45,919 nucleotides of DNA, from positions 1 to 45,919 of the forward strand of contig CAYTCZ010000012.1 in assembly GCA_964436315.1 (NCBI GenBank), written 5' to 3'. The DNA comes from CAYTCZ01 sp964436315 (GTDB lineage Bacteria > Actinomycetota > Thermoleophilia > Gaiellales > Gaiellaceae). The notes beneath the pieces are model-generated. The model saw only the letters and a program-made list of their open reading frames with translations. It did no database searches and was not told the origin of the DNA. Both the position numbers and the translations under genes were made by a program. Each line of letters starts with the position of its first letter. The stretch's first letter is position 1. This document shows positions 1 through 8,104 of this stretch, in pieces.

Positions 1-1149
1 GATTCCGGCCGGAGCCGGAACGCCTTCCAGTGTGTCTGCGATCAGAGCGTCGACGACGGCAACGAGACTGTCCTCCGGCGAGGCCCCCGCTGTCACCGCC
101 GACTCGTAGACAGCGAGCTGGCGATGTGCGCTCGTCCCGCGTTGGACGATGGTTCGCGCGTGTTCGACCTCGTTGGAGCAACCGAAGTAGTGTGCGTCTT
201 CCGCAACGAGTTCGAGCATCTCTTCGAGGAGTTCTGAGAACGGCATGAGGTTGCCGCGGCCGAAGTCGACGAGCTCACCATCGAGCCCGTATCGCTGTGC
301 TCGCCAACGGTTCTCGTTGATGAGAAAATTGCGGTAGGTTCGCCACCGCTGGTTTCCGCGGCGGAGACGCCAGATCATTCGTACCCAGCAGCGAAAGAGT
401 GCGGCGATGCAGAGAGTGTCCTCGAGCCGAGTACACACGTCGGTGATTCTCATCTCAAGCGTTGGGAATCGTTCGTTCGGACGGAGATCCCACCAGACTT
501 TGGTCGCGTCCTCGATCAGGCCCGCGTTGACGAGCATGTCGACGTGCCGCCGGTATTCCGCGTAGCTGTCGAACTTAGGGGGAAGTCCAGTTCGCGGCAT
601 CTGATCCCAGATCGCGATGCGGTAGGACTTGAGGCCCGTGTCGTGTCCCTCCCAGAACGGCGAGGATGTCGAGAGCGCGAGGAGGTGGGGGAGGATGTAC
701 GTGGCCTGAGGCATGAGGTCGATCCGAAGATCAGGATCATCGACCGCGACGTGAATATGCATCCCGCAAATCACGAGATGGCGGGCGACCTCCTGCATGT
801 CCTCGGCAATGATCCGGTACCGCTCGCGCGGAGTGAGACGCTGAAAGCCCGGGGGCGCAAATGGGTGGGTTGACGCGGCGACCAGTGCGAAGTCGTGCTC
901 GGCGGCGACCTCCGCAACCGCCGAGCGGAGACGGATCAACTCCTGCCGAGCCTCGTCGATCGTCTGACACACGGCCGTTCCGACCTCGACCTGGCATTGC
1001 AGGAACTCGGGCGCCACTTGATCGCCAAGGAGCTCCTGACATTCGGTAAGGATCTCTGGTGGCGCGGCGGCGATTAGCTCGCGCGTCCGGCTGTCGATCA
1101 GGAGGTATTCCTCTTCGACCCCAACTGTGAAGCTCGGCTCTTGACCCAT
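1..1149 (-). CDS. Carboxylate-amine ligase, GCS2/YbdK family (3' end off the window)
   Basis: This gene reads leftward and runs off the window edge, so the C-terminus is missing; 383 codons are present. The N-terminus carries the GVEEEYLLID signature of the glutamate-cysteine ligase family 2 (YbdK-like) fold. GMHIHVAVDD near residue 150 matches the family's conserved HxH metal/substrate segment, and WDLRPNERFPTLEMRITD matches the glutamate-binding core. Members join the gamma-carboxyl of glutamate, or a related acid, to an amine using ATP. The true substrate cannot be read from sequence, since many actinobacterial paralogs are not glutathione enzymes. The ATG at 1149 is chosen because the signature starts eight residues later. 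It lies 57 bp downstream of a small membrane-protein gene that seems to have its own promoter. The family call is firm and the substrate unknown. Confidence 0.85.
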   Translation of the reverse strand, partial: MGQEPSFTVGVEEEYLLIDSRTRELIAAAPPEILTECQELLGDQVAPEFLQCQVEVGTAVCQTIDEARQELIRLRSAVAEVAAEHDFALVAASTHPFAPPGFQRLTPRERYRIIAEDMQEVARHLVICGMHIHVAVDDPDLRIDLMPQATYILPHLLALSTSSPFWEGHDTGLKSYRIAIWDQMPRTGLPPKFDSYAEYRRHVDMLVNAGLIEDATKVWWDLRPNERFPTLEMRITDVCTRLEDTLCIAALFRCWVRMIWRLRRGNQRWRTYRNFLINENRWRAQRYGLDGELVDFGRGNLMPFSELLEEMLELVAEDAHYFGCSNEVEHARTIVQRGTSAHRQLAVYESAVTAGASPEDSLVAVVDALIADTLEGVPAPAGI

Positions 1150-1206
1150 CGGCTTCGGCCTACTCTTCGGCCAACACGCCGCAGTTCATGGTCTCAGTAG
1201 ACCAGA

Positions 1207-1467
1207 TTACGCGGCATCGCGCCGCCGCTTCGCGGGATCGTACTCATCCCAGTCGTCGAGGTCAGGCCATTCCCAGGCATCGTCGTTGTGGCCGGTTGCC
1301 TCGGCGAGTTGCGCATGCTCCGGCTGTTCGTCGTAGAGTCGGCCTTCGACCTCTCTGGCTACCGTGCGGGCCGAATATCGGGTTCGCTGCCGTCGTTTCG
1401 GCCAGAGCGCTTTGAGGAGAACCGCAGCGACGACCAGGCCGAACAGGTACGGCAGGACGATTTCCAT
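1207..1467 (-). CDS. Small single-span membrane protein (86 aa), unknown function
   Basis: The predicted protein begins with a hydrophobic segment (about residues 4-20, ending before a KRRQR cluster). A hydrophilic tail rich in Glu, Asp, Trp and Arg follows, which suggests an N-out/C-in single-span membrane protein. I do not recognise a family. A longer reading from a TTG at 1515 is possible, but it would place basic unstructured sequence before the membrane span. The ATG at 1467 has a TAnnnT hexamer six bases upstream and no Shine-Dalgarno, fitting the leaderless pattern seen elsewhere here. It sits between the unknown 143-residue gene and the carboxylate-amine ligase and may be co-transcribed with the latter. 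Confidence 0.6.
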   Translation of the reverse strand: MEIVLPYLFGLVVAAVLLKALWPKRRQRTRYSARTVAREVEGRLYDEQPEHAQLAEATGHNDDAWEWPDLDDWDEYDPAKRRRDAA

Positions 1468-1473
1468 GGGCGC

Positions 1474-1479
1474 ACGGTA
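1474..1479 (-). promoter_or_regulatory. Candidate -10 (TACCGT) for leaderless start at 1467
   Basis: On the minus strand TACCGT is followed by exactly six bases and then the ATG at 1467. That would put the transcript start on the start codon. No -35 is obvious. Confidence 0.35.
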
Positions 1480-1568
1480 GGACCGGCGTCGGATGGAGCG
1501 CGGCCGCACTCGCAACCGGTGTTACTTACGGCCCGCGTCGATCGCCTCGGCGGTGTAGAGCGAGAAAG

Positions 1569-2000
1569 CTAGTGCGCCGGCGGCTCCCAGCCCTCCAGCA
1601 CCGAGCGTTTCCAGCCCGAACCGACGGTCTTCGACCCCTCCTGCCACGGTCCGAGCTCCGGCTGCGGGAACTTGCAGTGCTGCTCTTTCAGCTGGATGCC
1701 GTAGGAGTTGCCCGACTGCAAGTGCTTCATGAGGACCTTCCGAGCAATCTCATCCTCCTGGCCTTCCGGAATCTCGAAATAGATCTTCAGGAACGAGTTC
1801 GAGTAGCGATCGAACACGGCGGGCGTTCCCTCTTCCTCGAGCAGGTGGATGTCCTCGAGCCAGTTCAGATCCTCGCCCGGTGTCGCGGCGAGCAGATCGA
1901 CGTCGTCGAGTAGCGAAATGTCTTCCTGGTACGGGAACCGATGGCCCGCGAGCTCTTCGGCATCGAGTTGGACCCGCTTCTCGGGCTCGTGAATCGGCAT
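1569..2000 (-). CDS. Unknown 143-aa acidic protein coupled to the NMGS-like operon
   Basis: The start ATG at 2000 is preceded by GAGGAG, which is itself part of the last codons of the FMN-glutamate-synthase-like gene, and only 4 bp separate that gene's stop from this start. Translation is therefore almost certainly coupled. The protein is acidic in its first half (many Asp/Glu/Leu between residues 15 and 60). A more mixed region follows with a segment KIYFEIPEGQEDE and a Trp/Gly-rich C-terminus. There is no signal peptide and no membrane span. I do not recognise the family. Its position suggests an accessory subunit or assembly/regulatory partner of the glutamate-synthase-like complex, which is inference. 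A longer reading from 2183 would overlap the upstream gene by about 180 bp and is less likely. Confidence 0.75.
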   Translation of the reverse strand: MPIHEPEKRVQLDAEELAGHRFPYQEDISLLDDVDLLAATPGEDLNWLEDIHLLEEEGTPAVFDRYSNSFLKIYFEIPEGQEDEIARKVLMKHLQSGNSYGIQLKEQHCKFPQPELGPWQEGSKTVGSGWKRSVLEGWEPPAH

Positions 2001-2004
2001 CGCG

Positions 2005-3441
2005 CTACTCCTCTGTCGGCACAGCCGGTTCGTGCGGCAGGTAGTCGACCGGGTACTCGATGTGTTTCTCGAGCATCTGCTTGATCTCGGAGAGAGCTGC
2101 CTCTTCGGTGACGCCCGGAATGTAGTCTGTGCCGGCGAGGGGAACTCGTGCCATTGCGGCGGCCTCGACGGTGAGCGCGGCAAGGTCCTCAGGCTCGAGG
2201 GAGTGGACGTTCGTTTTCCCGCACGCCCGGGCGAGCATCTGCACTTCGAGAGTCAGCGTGTGGAGGAAGTTGTAGACACGCTCTGCTGCCTCGTCGACGA
2301 CCAGTCGCTTCCGCAGTTCGGGGTCTTGTGTCGCGACTCCCACCGGACAGCGACCGGTGTGGCAGTGGTAGCAGTAGCCCGCTGGCACGCCGATCGTGCC
2401 CTCGTAATCCGTGACGCCGGGGATCTCCTTGTTGCAGTTCAAAGCCATCATGGCCGAGTGGCCGATCGCGACGGCCTTGGCGCCGAGTGCGAGGCACTTG
2501 GCAACGTCGCCGCCGTTTCGGATCCCGCCTGCCACTACAAGGTCGATCTCGTCGTCGAGGCCGACGTCCTCGAGCGCGCGCCGCGCTTCGGGGATCGCCG
2601 ACATGAGCGGGACGCCGGTTTCCTCGGTTGCGAGGTGTGGCCCGGCGCCGGTTCCGCCCTCGGCTCCGTCGAGGTAGATGATGTCGGGACCGCATTTCGC
2701 GGCCATTCGAACGTCGTCATAGACCCGAGCTGCGCCTAGTTTGAGCTGGATCGGAATCTCGTAGTTCGTCGCCTCTCGGACCTCCTGCACCTTCAGCGAG
2801 AGGTCGTCGGGCCCGAGCCAGTCCGGGTGGCGCGCCGGGGAGCGTTGATCAATCCCGGCTGGGAGTGAGCGCATCTCCGCTACCTGCTCGGTGACCTTCT
2901 GCCCCATCAGGTGGCCGCCGAGGCCGACCTTGCAGCCCTGTCCGATGAAGAACTCGACTCCGTCGGCCAGCATGAGGTGGTGGGGATTGAAGCCGTACCG
3001 ACTCTGAATGCACTGGTAGTACCACTTCGTCGAGTAGTCCCGCTCGGGCGGGATCATTCCACCCTCACCAGAACACGTTGCGGTGCCGGCCATCGAGGCG
3101 CCCTTTGCCAGTGCCATCTTGGCTTCCAGTGAGAGCGCGCCGAAGCTCATCCCAGTGATGTAAATCGGGATGTCGAGTTCCATCGGGTTCGCCGCAAAGC
3201 GGGCACCGAGCACCGTCTTCGTCTCGCACTTCTCCCGGTAGCCCTCGATCACGAAGCGCGTCAGGGTGCCGGGCAGGAAGATGAGCTCGTCCCAGTGGGG
3301 AATCTTCTTGAACATCGAGAAGCCACGCATGCGGTAGCGACCGAGCTCGGCCTTCATGTGAATGTCGTTGATGACCTCAGGCGTGAAGATCGGGCTGCGC
3401 CCGAGGATCGTTCTTTGACTCGGTGCGGTCTCGTCAGCCAT
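2005..3441 (-). CDS. mgsC: FMN-binding glutamate synthase-like subunit (GlxD/MgsC type)
   Basis: This 478-residue protein is the FMN (TIM-barrel) domain of a glutamate synthase encoded as a separate subunit. Visible features are IQLKLGAARV (about residues 231-240), the glycine-rich DGAEGGTGAGP (258-268), the phosphate-binding GGIRNGGDVAK and a cysteine cluster at about residues 357, 360 and 365 followed by PVGVATQDP, the typical Fe-S segment. The spacing C-x2-C-x4-C differs from the C-x5-C-x4-C usual in GltB. In N-methylglutamate synthase this subunit acts with an amidotransferase-like and a GXGXG subunit. The start at 3441 is set by AGGAG twelve bases upstream; the 58 extra residues of a longer reading look non-coding. 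The alternative is a GlxD-type glutamate synthase using another amine. Confidence 0.85.
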   Translation of the reverse strand: MADETAPSQRTILGRSPIFTPEVINDIHMKAELGRYRMRGFSMFKKIPHWDELIFLPGTLTRFVIEGYREKCETKTVLGARFAANPMELDIPIYITGMSFGALSLEAKMALAKGASMAGTATCSGEGGMIPPERDYSTKWYYQCIQSRYGFNPHHLMLADGVEFFIGQGCKVGLGGHLMGQKVTEQVAEMRSLPAGIDQRSPARHPDWLGPDDLSLKVQEVREATNYEIPIQLKLGAARVYDDVRMAAKCGPDIIYLDGAEGGTGAGPHLATEETGVPLMSAIPEARRALEDVGLDDEIDLVVAGGIRNGGDVAKCLALGAKAVAIGHSAMMALNCNKEIPGVTDYEGTIGVPAGYCYHCHTGRCPVGVATQDPELRKRLVVDEAAERVYNFLHTLTLEVQMLARACGKTNVHSLEPEDLAALTVEAAAMARVPLAGTDYIPGVTEEAALSEIKQMLEKHIEYPVDYLPHEPAVPTEE

Positions 3442-3452
3442 CGCGATTTCTC

Positions 3453-4247
3453 CTAGAGCACGAGCTTCCGCTCGGAGGGCTCGAGCGTGTCGTAGTTGTA
3501 GAGCTGTTGTCCGCAAACGAACTTCTGGAACTCGGGCGGCGTGCCGAGTCCATAGATCCGAAACTTCCTCTCGATCAGTTCGGTGTCGGCCTCGGTCCAC
3601 TCGCCGGGAACACAATCGATGCCGAGCGAGGCGACCTTACCGGCGACGTAGATCGTCCCGTCGTACATCGAGTCGCCGAGCCCTGGGCCGACATCTCCGC
3701 AGATGATCTGACGGCCACGCTGCATCATGAAGCCCGTCATCGAACCCGCATTGCCGAGGACGATGATCGTTCCGCCCTTCTGGTCGATACCAGTACGAGC
3801 CCCAACCTGGCCCTTGACGACGACGTCGCCACCGCGCAACGCAGCCGCGGCGAGTGAACCGGCGTTGCCCTCGATGACGACGACGCCCGACATCATGTTC
3901 TCGCAGGACGACCAACCCACGCGCCCGTCGATTTGGACCTCGGGGCCGTCGACGAGGCCGCATGCGAAGTATCCGAGGCTGCCCGCGAACCGGATGCGGC
4001 ATCGCGTGAGGATGCCGACGCCAAGCGAGTGCTTGGCTCCCGGGTTCAAGATTGTGACGTCCTCGATGCCTTGGTCGTAGAGAAGCCAGCGGAGCTCGAG
4101 GTTGATCTGCCGCGTCGAAAGGTCGTGCGCGTCGAACTCGGCGCGCTCGCCGTCGATCTCCGACACCTTTGGTACATCGGCGACAGGCTGAGCGAGTCCG
4201 CGCGCGTCGTAGCTAATCCGCGATTCCCCGGCTCCTACCGGTGCCAT
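3453..4247 (-). CDS. mgsB: GXGXG-domain glutamate synthase-like subunit (GlxC/MgsB type)
   Basis: This 264-residue protein shows the repeated glycine pattern of the GltB C-terminal beta-helix (GXGXG domain). Segments such as GVVVIEGNAGS, GDVVVKGQVGA, GTIIVLGNAGS and GTIYVAGKVAS recur at roughly 20-residue spacing through the middle. In the three-subunit NMGS/GlxBCD arrangement this is the middle structural subunit linking the glutaminase-like and FMN subunits. The ATG at 4247 overlaps the upstream gene's end by 13 bp and has GGGAGG upstream. It ends 11 bp before the FMN subunit starts. Assignment to N-methylglutamate synthase rather than ordinary glutamate synthase rests on the neighbouring GMAS-like gene. 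Confidence 0.85.
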   Translation of the reverse strand: MAPVGAGESRISYDARGLAQPVADVPKVSEIDGERAEFDAHDLSTRQINLELRWLLYDQGIEDVTILNPGAKHSLGVGILTRCRIRFAGSLGYFACGLVDGPEVQIDGRVGWSSCENMMSGVVVIEGNAGSLAAAALRGGDVVVKGQVGARTGIDQKGGTIIVLGNAGSMTGFMMQRGRQIICGDVGPGLGDSMYDGTIYVAGKVASLGIDCVPGEWTEADTELIERKFRIYGLGTPPEFQKFVCGQQLYNYDTLEPSERKLVL

Positions 4248-5176
4248 ACGAGCACCTCCCGCTCATACGGATCGTACGTATCGATCTCCCGATCGATGAT
4301 CGCGCGGATCGCGATCTCCTCGGAAGCGAGGGCGACGAGTTCATCTGATTCGTAGAGGACGAGGGGTTTGGCCGCGAGTTCGTCCTTTGCCACGCCCAAC
4401 GCATCCTTCGTCACGCAGATGTAGGTAAAGACGCCGTCGAGTTCGTCGAGGCTGCGATTCATCGCCTCCTCGAGCGACTCGCCCTCACTCATCCTCTCGG
4501 CGAGATACACGGCAATGACTTCGGAGTCGCACTCGGACTGGAATCGATGGCCCGTTCGCTCGAGGCGCCGTCGCCATTGGAAGTAGTTGGTCAGCTGTCC
4601 GTTGTGAACGACGGCGACGTCCGAGAACGGATACGCCCAGTACGGGTGTGCACCTGCGATGTCGACGTCTGACTCCGTGGCCATGCGGACGTGCCCGATC
4701 GCGTGGGTGCCGGTGAAGTCATCGAGCCGGTATTGCTCGGCGACCGACTCGGCGTCGCCGAGATCCTTGACGATCTCGAGCGAATGGCCGAGCGACAGGA
4801 CCTCACAGGCGGGAATGTCTTCGACGAAGTCGGCGAGGCGTTTCAGGTCGTCGTCATAGTCGAACGTGACGCGGAAGGCGTACTCCGTCTCCTCTTCGAT
4901 CTCGTGGATGCGCGCTCCGAGCGAGCGCAGCCTTCCCTCGACCTGGCTGCGGTGGCGCCTGAGCCGATTCTCGAACTCGAAATCTCTAGGGGTGTTCGCG
5001 TCGGCGAGCTTGTACCGCATGACGACTCGGTTCGACGGGAGGCCGTAGAGCGCATAGCCAGTCGAGTCCGGGCCGCGATGCTTCATCGACTGGAGCATCT
5101 GGGCCATTTCTCGACCGATCGGGTGCGCACCGTTCGCACTCCCGTTCCGGTAGATCAGTCCCGCGATTCCGCACAT
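4235..5176 (-). CDS. mgsA: Class II glutamine amidotransferase-like subunit (GlxB/MgsA type)
   Basis: The protein (313 aa) opens with MCGIAGLIY, so removal of Met exposes Cys2 as the N-terminal nucleophile typical of class II (Ntn) amidotransferases. HRGPDSTG, IGHVRMATES and VAVVHNGQLTNY are the other conserved Ntn-glutaminase segments. The domain stands alone, without a synthase domain, as in the GlxB/MgsA subunit of three-part glutamate synthase-like enzymes. There it releases ammonia or amine from glutamine or gamma-glutamylmethylamide. It starts 31 bp after the GMAS-like gene with AGGAG upstream, and it overlaps the next subunit. Whether it prefers gamma-glutamylmethylamide cannot be read from sequence. 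Confidence 0.87.
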   Translation of the reverse strand: MCGIAGLIYRNGSANGAHPIGREMAQMLQSMKHRGPDSTGYALYGLPSNRVVMRYKLADANTPRDFEFENRLRRHRSQVEGRLRSLGARIHEIEEETEYAFRVTFDYDDDLKRLADFVEDIPACEVLSLGHSLEIVKDLGDAESVAEQYRLDDFTGTHAIGHVRMATESDVDIAGAHPYWAYPFSDVAVVHNGQLTNYFQWRRRLERTGHRFQSECDSEVIAVYLAERMSEGESLEEAMNRSLDELDGVFTYICVTKDALGVAKDELAAKPLVLYESDELVALASEEIAIRAIIDREIDTYDPYEREVLVWHR

Positions 5177-5207
5177 GTCTTTCTCGTTCTCCTGCCGTCG
5201 TTCGTTC

Positions 5208-6689
5208 CTACGGAAGCACGTCGAGGTACTCGTCGCGCTCCCAGTCCGTGACCGCGGTCAGGAAGCGCTCCCATTCGTCACGCTTGTAGTGCATGAAGAC
5301 ATCGTAGAGACGGCCCGGCATCGCGCTCTTGACGATGTCGTCCTTCTCGAGTTCGGCGAGCGCCTCCCCGAACTGTTCGGGGACGCGCGGCACGTCCTGA
5401 CCCTCCTCCACGACGTCGTAGATGTTCCGTGGCTGCGGATCGCCCGGGTCGAGGCCGCGCCGGACTCCGTCGAGTCCGCAGAGAAGGAGGGCGGCCTGGG
5501 TGAGGTACGGGTTGCACGCCGAGTCGACCGCGCGGAACTCGAAACGCCCGCCGCTGGCGACGCGCACCAGCGTGGTGCGGTTCTGCCAGCCGTAGTCGAT
5601 GTAGATCGGCGCCCAGAAGCCGAAGTCCCAGAACCGCTTGTACGAGTTCACGGTCGGCGCCGTGACCGCGCAGAGCCCTCGAGCATGGTCAAGGATCCCA
5701 CCCATGAACTGGCGGCCGATCTCGGAGAGCTTTGCGGGTCCGTCCGGATCGTAGAAGACGTTGTTCCCGTCGGGATCGACGAGCGTGAAGTGGTGGTGGG
5801 CACCGTTGGCGGATACTCCGGTGTACGGCTTCGGCATGAAGCTCGCGACCACCTCGACGCCGTCACCGTACGTTCCCTCGGCAGTGTGCTTCCGCGCGAC
5901 GGCCTGACAGAGCTGCCTGTACGTCGAGAGGTTGTCGGCGGTTCGAATTGCCCGGTCAAACAGGAAGTTCAGCTCGAGTTGGCCCGGGGAGTCTTCGTGG
6001 TCTCCATAGCTCGGATTGATACCGAGCCTCTCGCCGAAGTCGATGACGTCGAGGATGATCGGACGCAGCTCTTCGAACTGGTTGATGTGGTAGCACCAGG
6101 GTTTTGTGATGCCCTCGGCCGCGGCTGGGTCGGTTGAGCCGCGCGGCCTCTTCATCCACATCATCTCGGGCTCAACGCCGCAGAGGAACGTGTAGCCGAG
6201 TTCCTGCTCGACCTCGTTCATGATCCGTTTCAGGTTCTGGCGAGGGTCGGCGTCGAGCAGTTCACCGGTTTCGGTGTCATAGCAGTCACAGAACACGCGA
6301 GCGACACGTGGATCCCAGGGCAGCTGGGCGAACGTGTCGAGGTCGGCGATTGCGGCGAGCTCGGATTCCTCCGGGCCAAAGCCGATGTAGCGATCGTTGC
6401 GGTCGACGAACAGGTCGGCGGTTGCGCCGTAGACGAGCTGGTAGCCCTCCTCGGCGACCTTTTCCCACATCGTCGCCGAGACGCCCTTGCCGTTGACGTG
6501 GCCAGAGACGGAAACCTGCTGGAAGAAGATGTACTTGATCCCGAGTTCGTTGATCTTCTTCCTGATCTCTTGGATCTTCTCGAAGCGGCCGGGGTCGCTG
6601 CGTGCCTCGTCCAGCGTCGGAAGCGGATTTGGCACCGAGCCCTTTGCGAGGACCGTTTGAATCAGGGAAGGCTGCTCGACAGTTGCCAT
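5208..6689 (-). CDS. gmaS: Glutamine synthetase-family protein, gamma-glutamylmethylamide synthetase-like
   Basis: This 493-residue protein is a glutamine-synthetase-fold ligase. GVEPEMMW corresponds to the metal-binding GxEPE segment, NGAHHHFTL to the ATP-site His motif, NSYKRFW to the Asn-Ser-Tyr-Lys-Arg substrate motif, and EFRAVDSACNPYL to the C-terminal metal/ATP segment. The N-terminal beta-grasp segment reads SVSGHVNGKGV instead of the usual RGK form, as in GMAS/GlnT-type proteins. There is no adenylylation-type C-terminus. GMAS makes gamma-glutamylmethylamide from glutamate, methylamine and ATP. The adjacent NMGS-like subunits would turn this into N-methylglutamate. No N-methylglutamate dehydrogenase genes are in the window, so methylamine use is inferred. 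GAGGAG precedes the ATG at 6689. Confidence 0.82.
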   Translation of the reverse strand: MATVEQPSLIQTVLAKGSVPNPLPTLDEARSDPGRFEKIQEIRKKINELGIKYIFFQQVSVSGHVNGKGVSATMWEKVAEEGYQLVYGATADLFVDRNDRYIGFGPEESELAAIADLDTFAQLPWDPRVARVFCDCYDTETGELLDADPRQNLKRIMNEVEQELGYTFLCGVEPEMMWMKRPRGSTDPAAAEGITKPWCYHINQFEELRPIILDVIDFGERLGINPSYGDHEDSPGQLELNFLFDRAIRTADNLSTYRQLCQAVARKHTAEGTYGDGVEVVASFMPKPYTGVSANGAHHHFTLVDPDGNNVFYDPDGPAKLSEIGRQFMGGILDHARGLCAVTAPTVNSYKRFWDFGFWAPIYIDYGWQNRTTLVRVASGGRFEFRAVDSACNPYLTQAALLLCGLDGVRRGLDPGDPQPRNIYDVVEEGQDVPRVPEQFGEALAELEKDDIVKSAMPGRLYDVFMHYKRDEWERFLTAVTDWERDEYLDVLP

Positions 6690-6880
6690 GTGTGACTCCT
6701 CTCGTCGACCGGGTTATCCGACCCCAAGAGCGCGCAACGAGATCGCACTCGTCGCGCGACGCCTGTGCTTTGTCACCAAAGTTCCACCAATCCGAGAATC
6801 CTATGCTCCTCGCAGAGTTCTGGCACACGGTTCCGCCCGTCGCCGCCTGCCCGAGCTGACCAGTAAACTCCGCCGCCGAG
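6690..6880. promoter_or_regulatory. Divergent intergenic region between gmaS-like and purD
   Basis: This 191-bp gap must hold promoters for both directions. Toward purD, TAAACT (6864-6869) ends 11 bases before the ATG. Toward gmaS, TAGGAT on the minus strand (6798-6803) is a reasonable -10. A small inverted repeat CTTTG-TCAC-CAAAG lies at about 6768-6781. No -35 is convincing, and I found no riboswitch or terminator. Confidence 0.35.
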
Positions 6881-8104
6881 ATGCGGGTCTTGATCGTCGG
6901 CTCCGGGGGTCGCGAGCACGCGCTGGCCTGGAAGCTTGCCCAGAGCCCGCTGCTCACGGAGCTTCATGCGGCACCGGGCAATCCTGGGATCGCCGGGGTC
7001 GCAACCTGTCACCCGGTCGAAGTCGGTGACGGCGACGGTCTCGTCGACCTCAGTCGGGCGACGGAGACCGACCTCGTCGTGATCGGCCCGGAGGCTCCGC
7101 TCGTCGCGGGCCTCGCCGATCGGCTTCGTGAGGTGAAAATCGACGTATTCGGTCCGAGCGCAGCGGCGGCTCAGATCGAGGGGTCGAAGTCGTTCGCCAA
7201 AGACGTGATGGCGGCCGCTGGCGTTCCGACGGCCCGGATCTTGACTGAGCCGGTGGCGCCGTGCGTCGTCAAAGCCGATGGGCTGGCGGCGGGTAAGGGC
7301 GTCTTCGTCTGTCCGACCGAGCGCGATGTCGAAGACGCACTTCCGAAAGCCGAAGCGCTGCGCGGTCCAGTTTTCGTCGAGGAGTTGCTCGCCGGCGAGG
7401 AAGTCTCGCTGTTTGCGATCACGGACGGCACTGGGGCCGTTGTCCCGCTCGTTCCGGCACAGGATTTCAAACGTCTACTTGACGGCGACGATGGACCGAA
7501 TACCGGAGGCATGGGCAGCTATGCGCCGTTCCCGGGCCTCGGCCGCGACGACGTCGAGGAGCTCGCTGCGCTGGTTCACCGCCCAGTCCTGGATGAGCTC
7601 GCGGCCCGGGGAACGCCGTACTCGGGTCTCCTCTACGCGGGCTTGATGCTCACGGAGGATGGACCTCGGGTGCTCGAGTTCAACTGCCGCTTCGGCGATC
7701 CCGAAACGCAGGCGATCCTGCCACTGCTCGACGGCGATCTCCTCCCGGTACTTGCTCAGGCCGCGGCGGGTCGAATCGACCATGCGGATCTGCCGGTAAG
7801 CCAAAACTCTGCTGTCACAGTCGTGCTCGCCTCTGCTGGGTATCCCGCCGTTCCTGAGTCGGGCGTGACAATTACAGGGATCGAAGACGCAGAGGCGAGC
7901 GGAGCGCTCGTTTTCCATGCCGGAACTGCTGTGCGGGGCGACAGCCTCGAGAGCGCCGGCGGGCGAGTGCTGAATGTTACTGCGATCGGGAGCGACGTGC
8001 ATGAGGCGCGGGAAGTCGCCTACCGTGCGATCGGACAAATCGATTTCCCAGGTTCCCAGCATCGGCGAGACATCGGCGCGAAGGCGGTTCGTGTCTCCGT
8101 CTGA
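6881..8104 (+). CDS. purD: Phosphoribosylamine-glycine ligase (GARS)
   Basis: PurD catalyses the second step of purine synthesis: 5-phosphoribosylamine, glycine and ATP give glycinamide ribonucleotide. The 407-residue protein begins VLIVGSGGREHAL, the hallmark N-terminal motif. It has an ATP-grasp domain with KADGLAAGKGV (131-141), the NTGGMGSYAP motif (about 207-216) and the Mg-binding EFNCRFGDPE (about 266-275). Length is normal for the family. It is the first gene of the plus-strand purine cluster and its stop overlaps the purE start region by 14 bp. No clear Shine-Dalgarno precedes the ATG; TAAACT 11 bases upstream suggests a very short leader. Confidence 0.96.
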   Translation: MRVLIVGSGGREHALAWKLAQSPLLTELHAAPGNPGIAGVATCHPVEVGDGDGLVDLSRATETDLVVIGPEAPLVAGLADRLREVKIDVFGPSAAAAQIEGSKSFAKDVMAAAGVPTARILTEPVAPCVVKADGLAAGKGVFVCPTERDVEDALPKAEALRGPVFVEELLAGEEVSLFAITDGTGAVVPLVPAQDFKRLLDGDDGPNTGGMGSYAPFPGLGRDDVEELAALVHRPVLDELAARGTPYSGLLYAGLMLTEDGPRVLEFNCRFGDPETQAILPLLDGDLLPVLAQAAAGRIDHADLPVSQNSAVTVVLASAGYPAVPESGVTITGIEDAEASGALVFHAGTAVRGDSLESAGGRVLNVTAIGSDVHEAREVAYRAIGQIDFPGSQHRRDIGAKAVRVSV

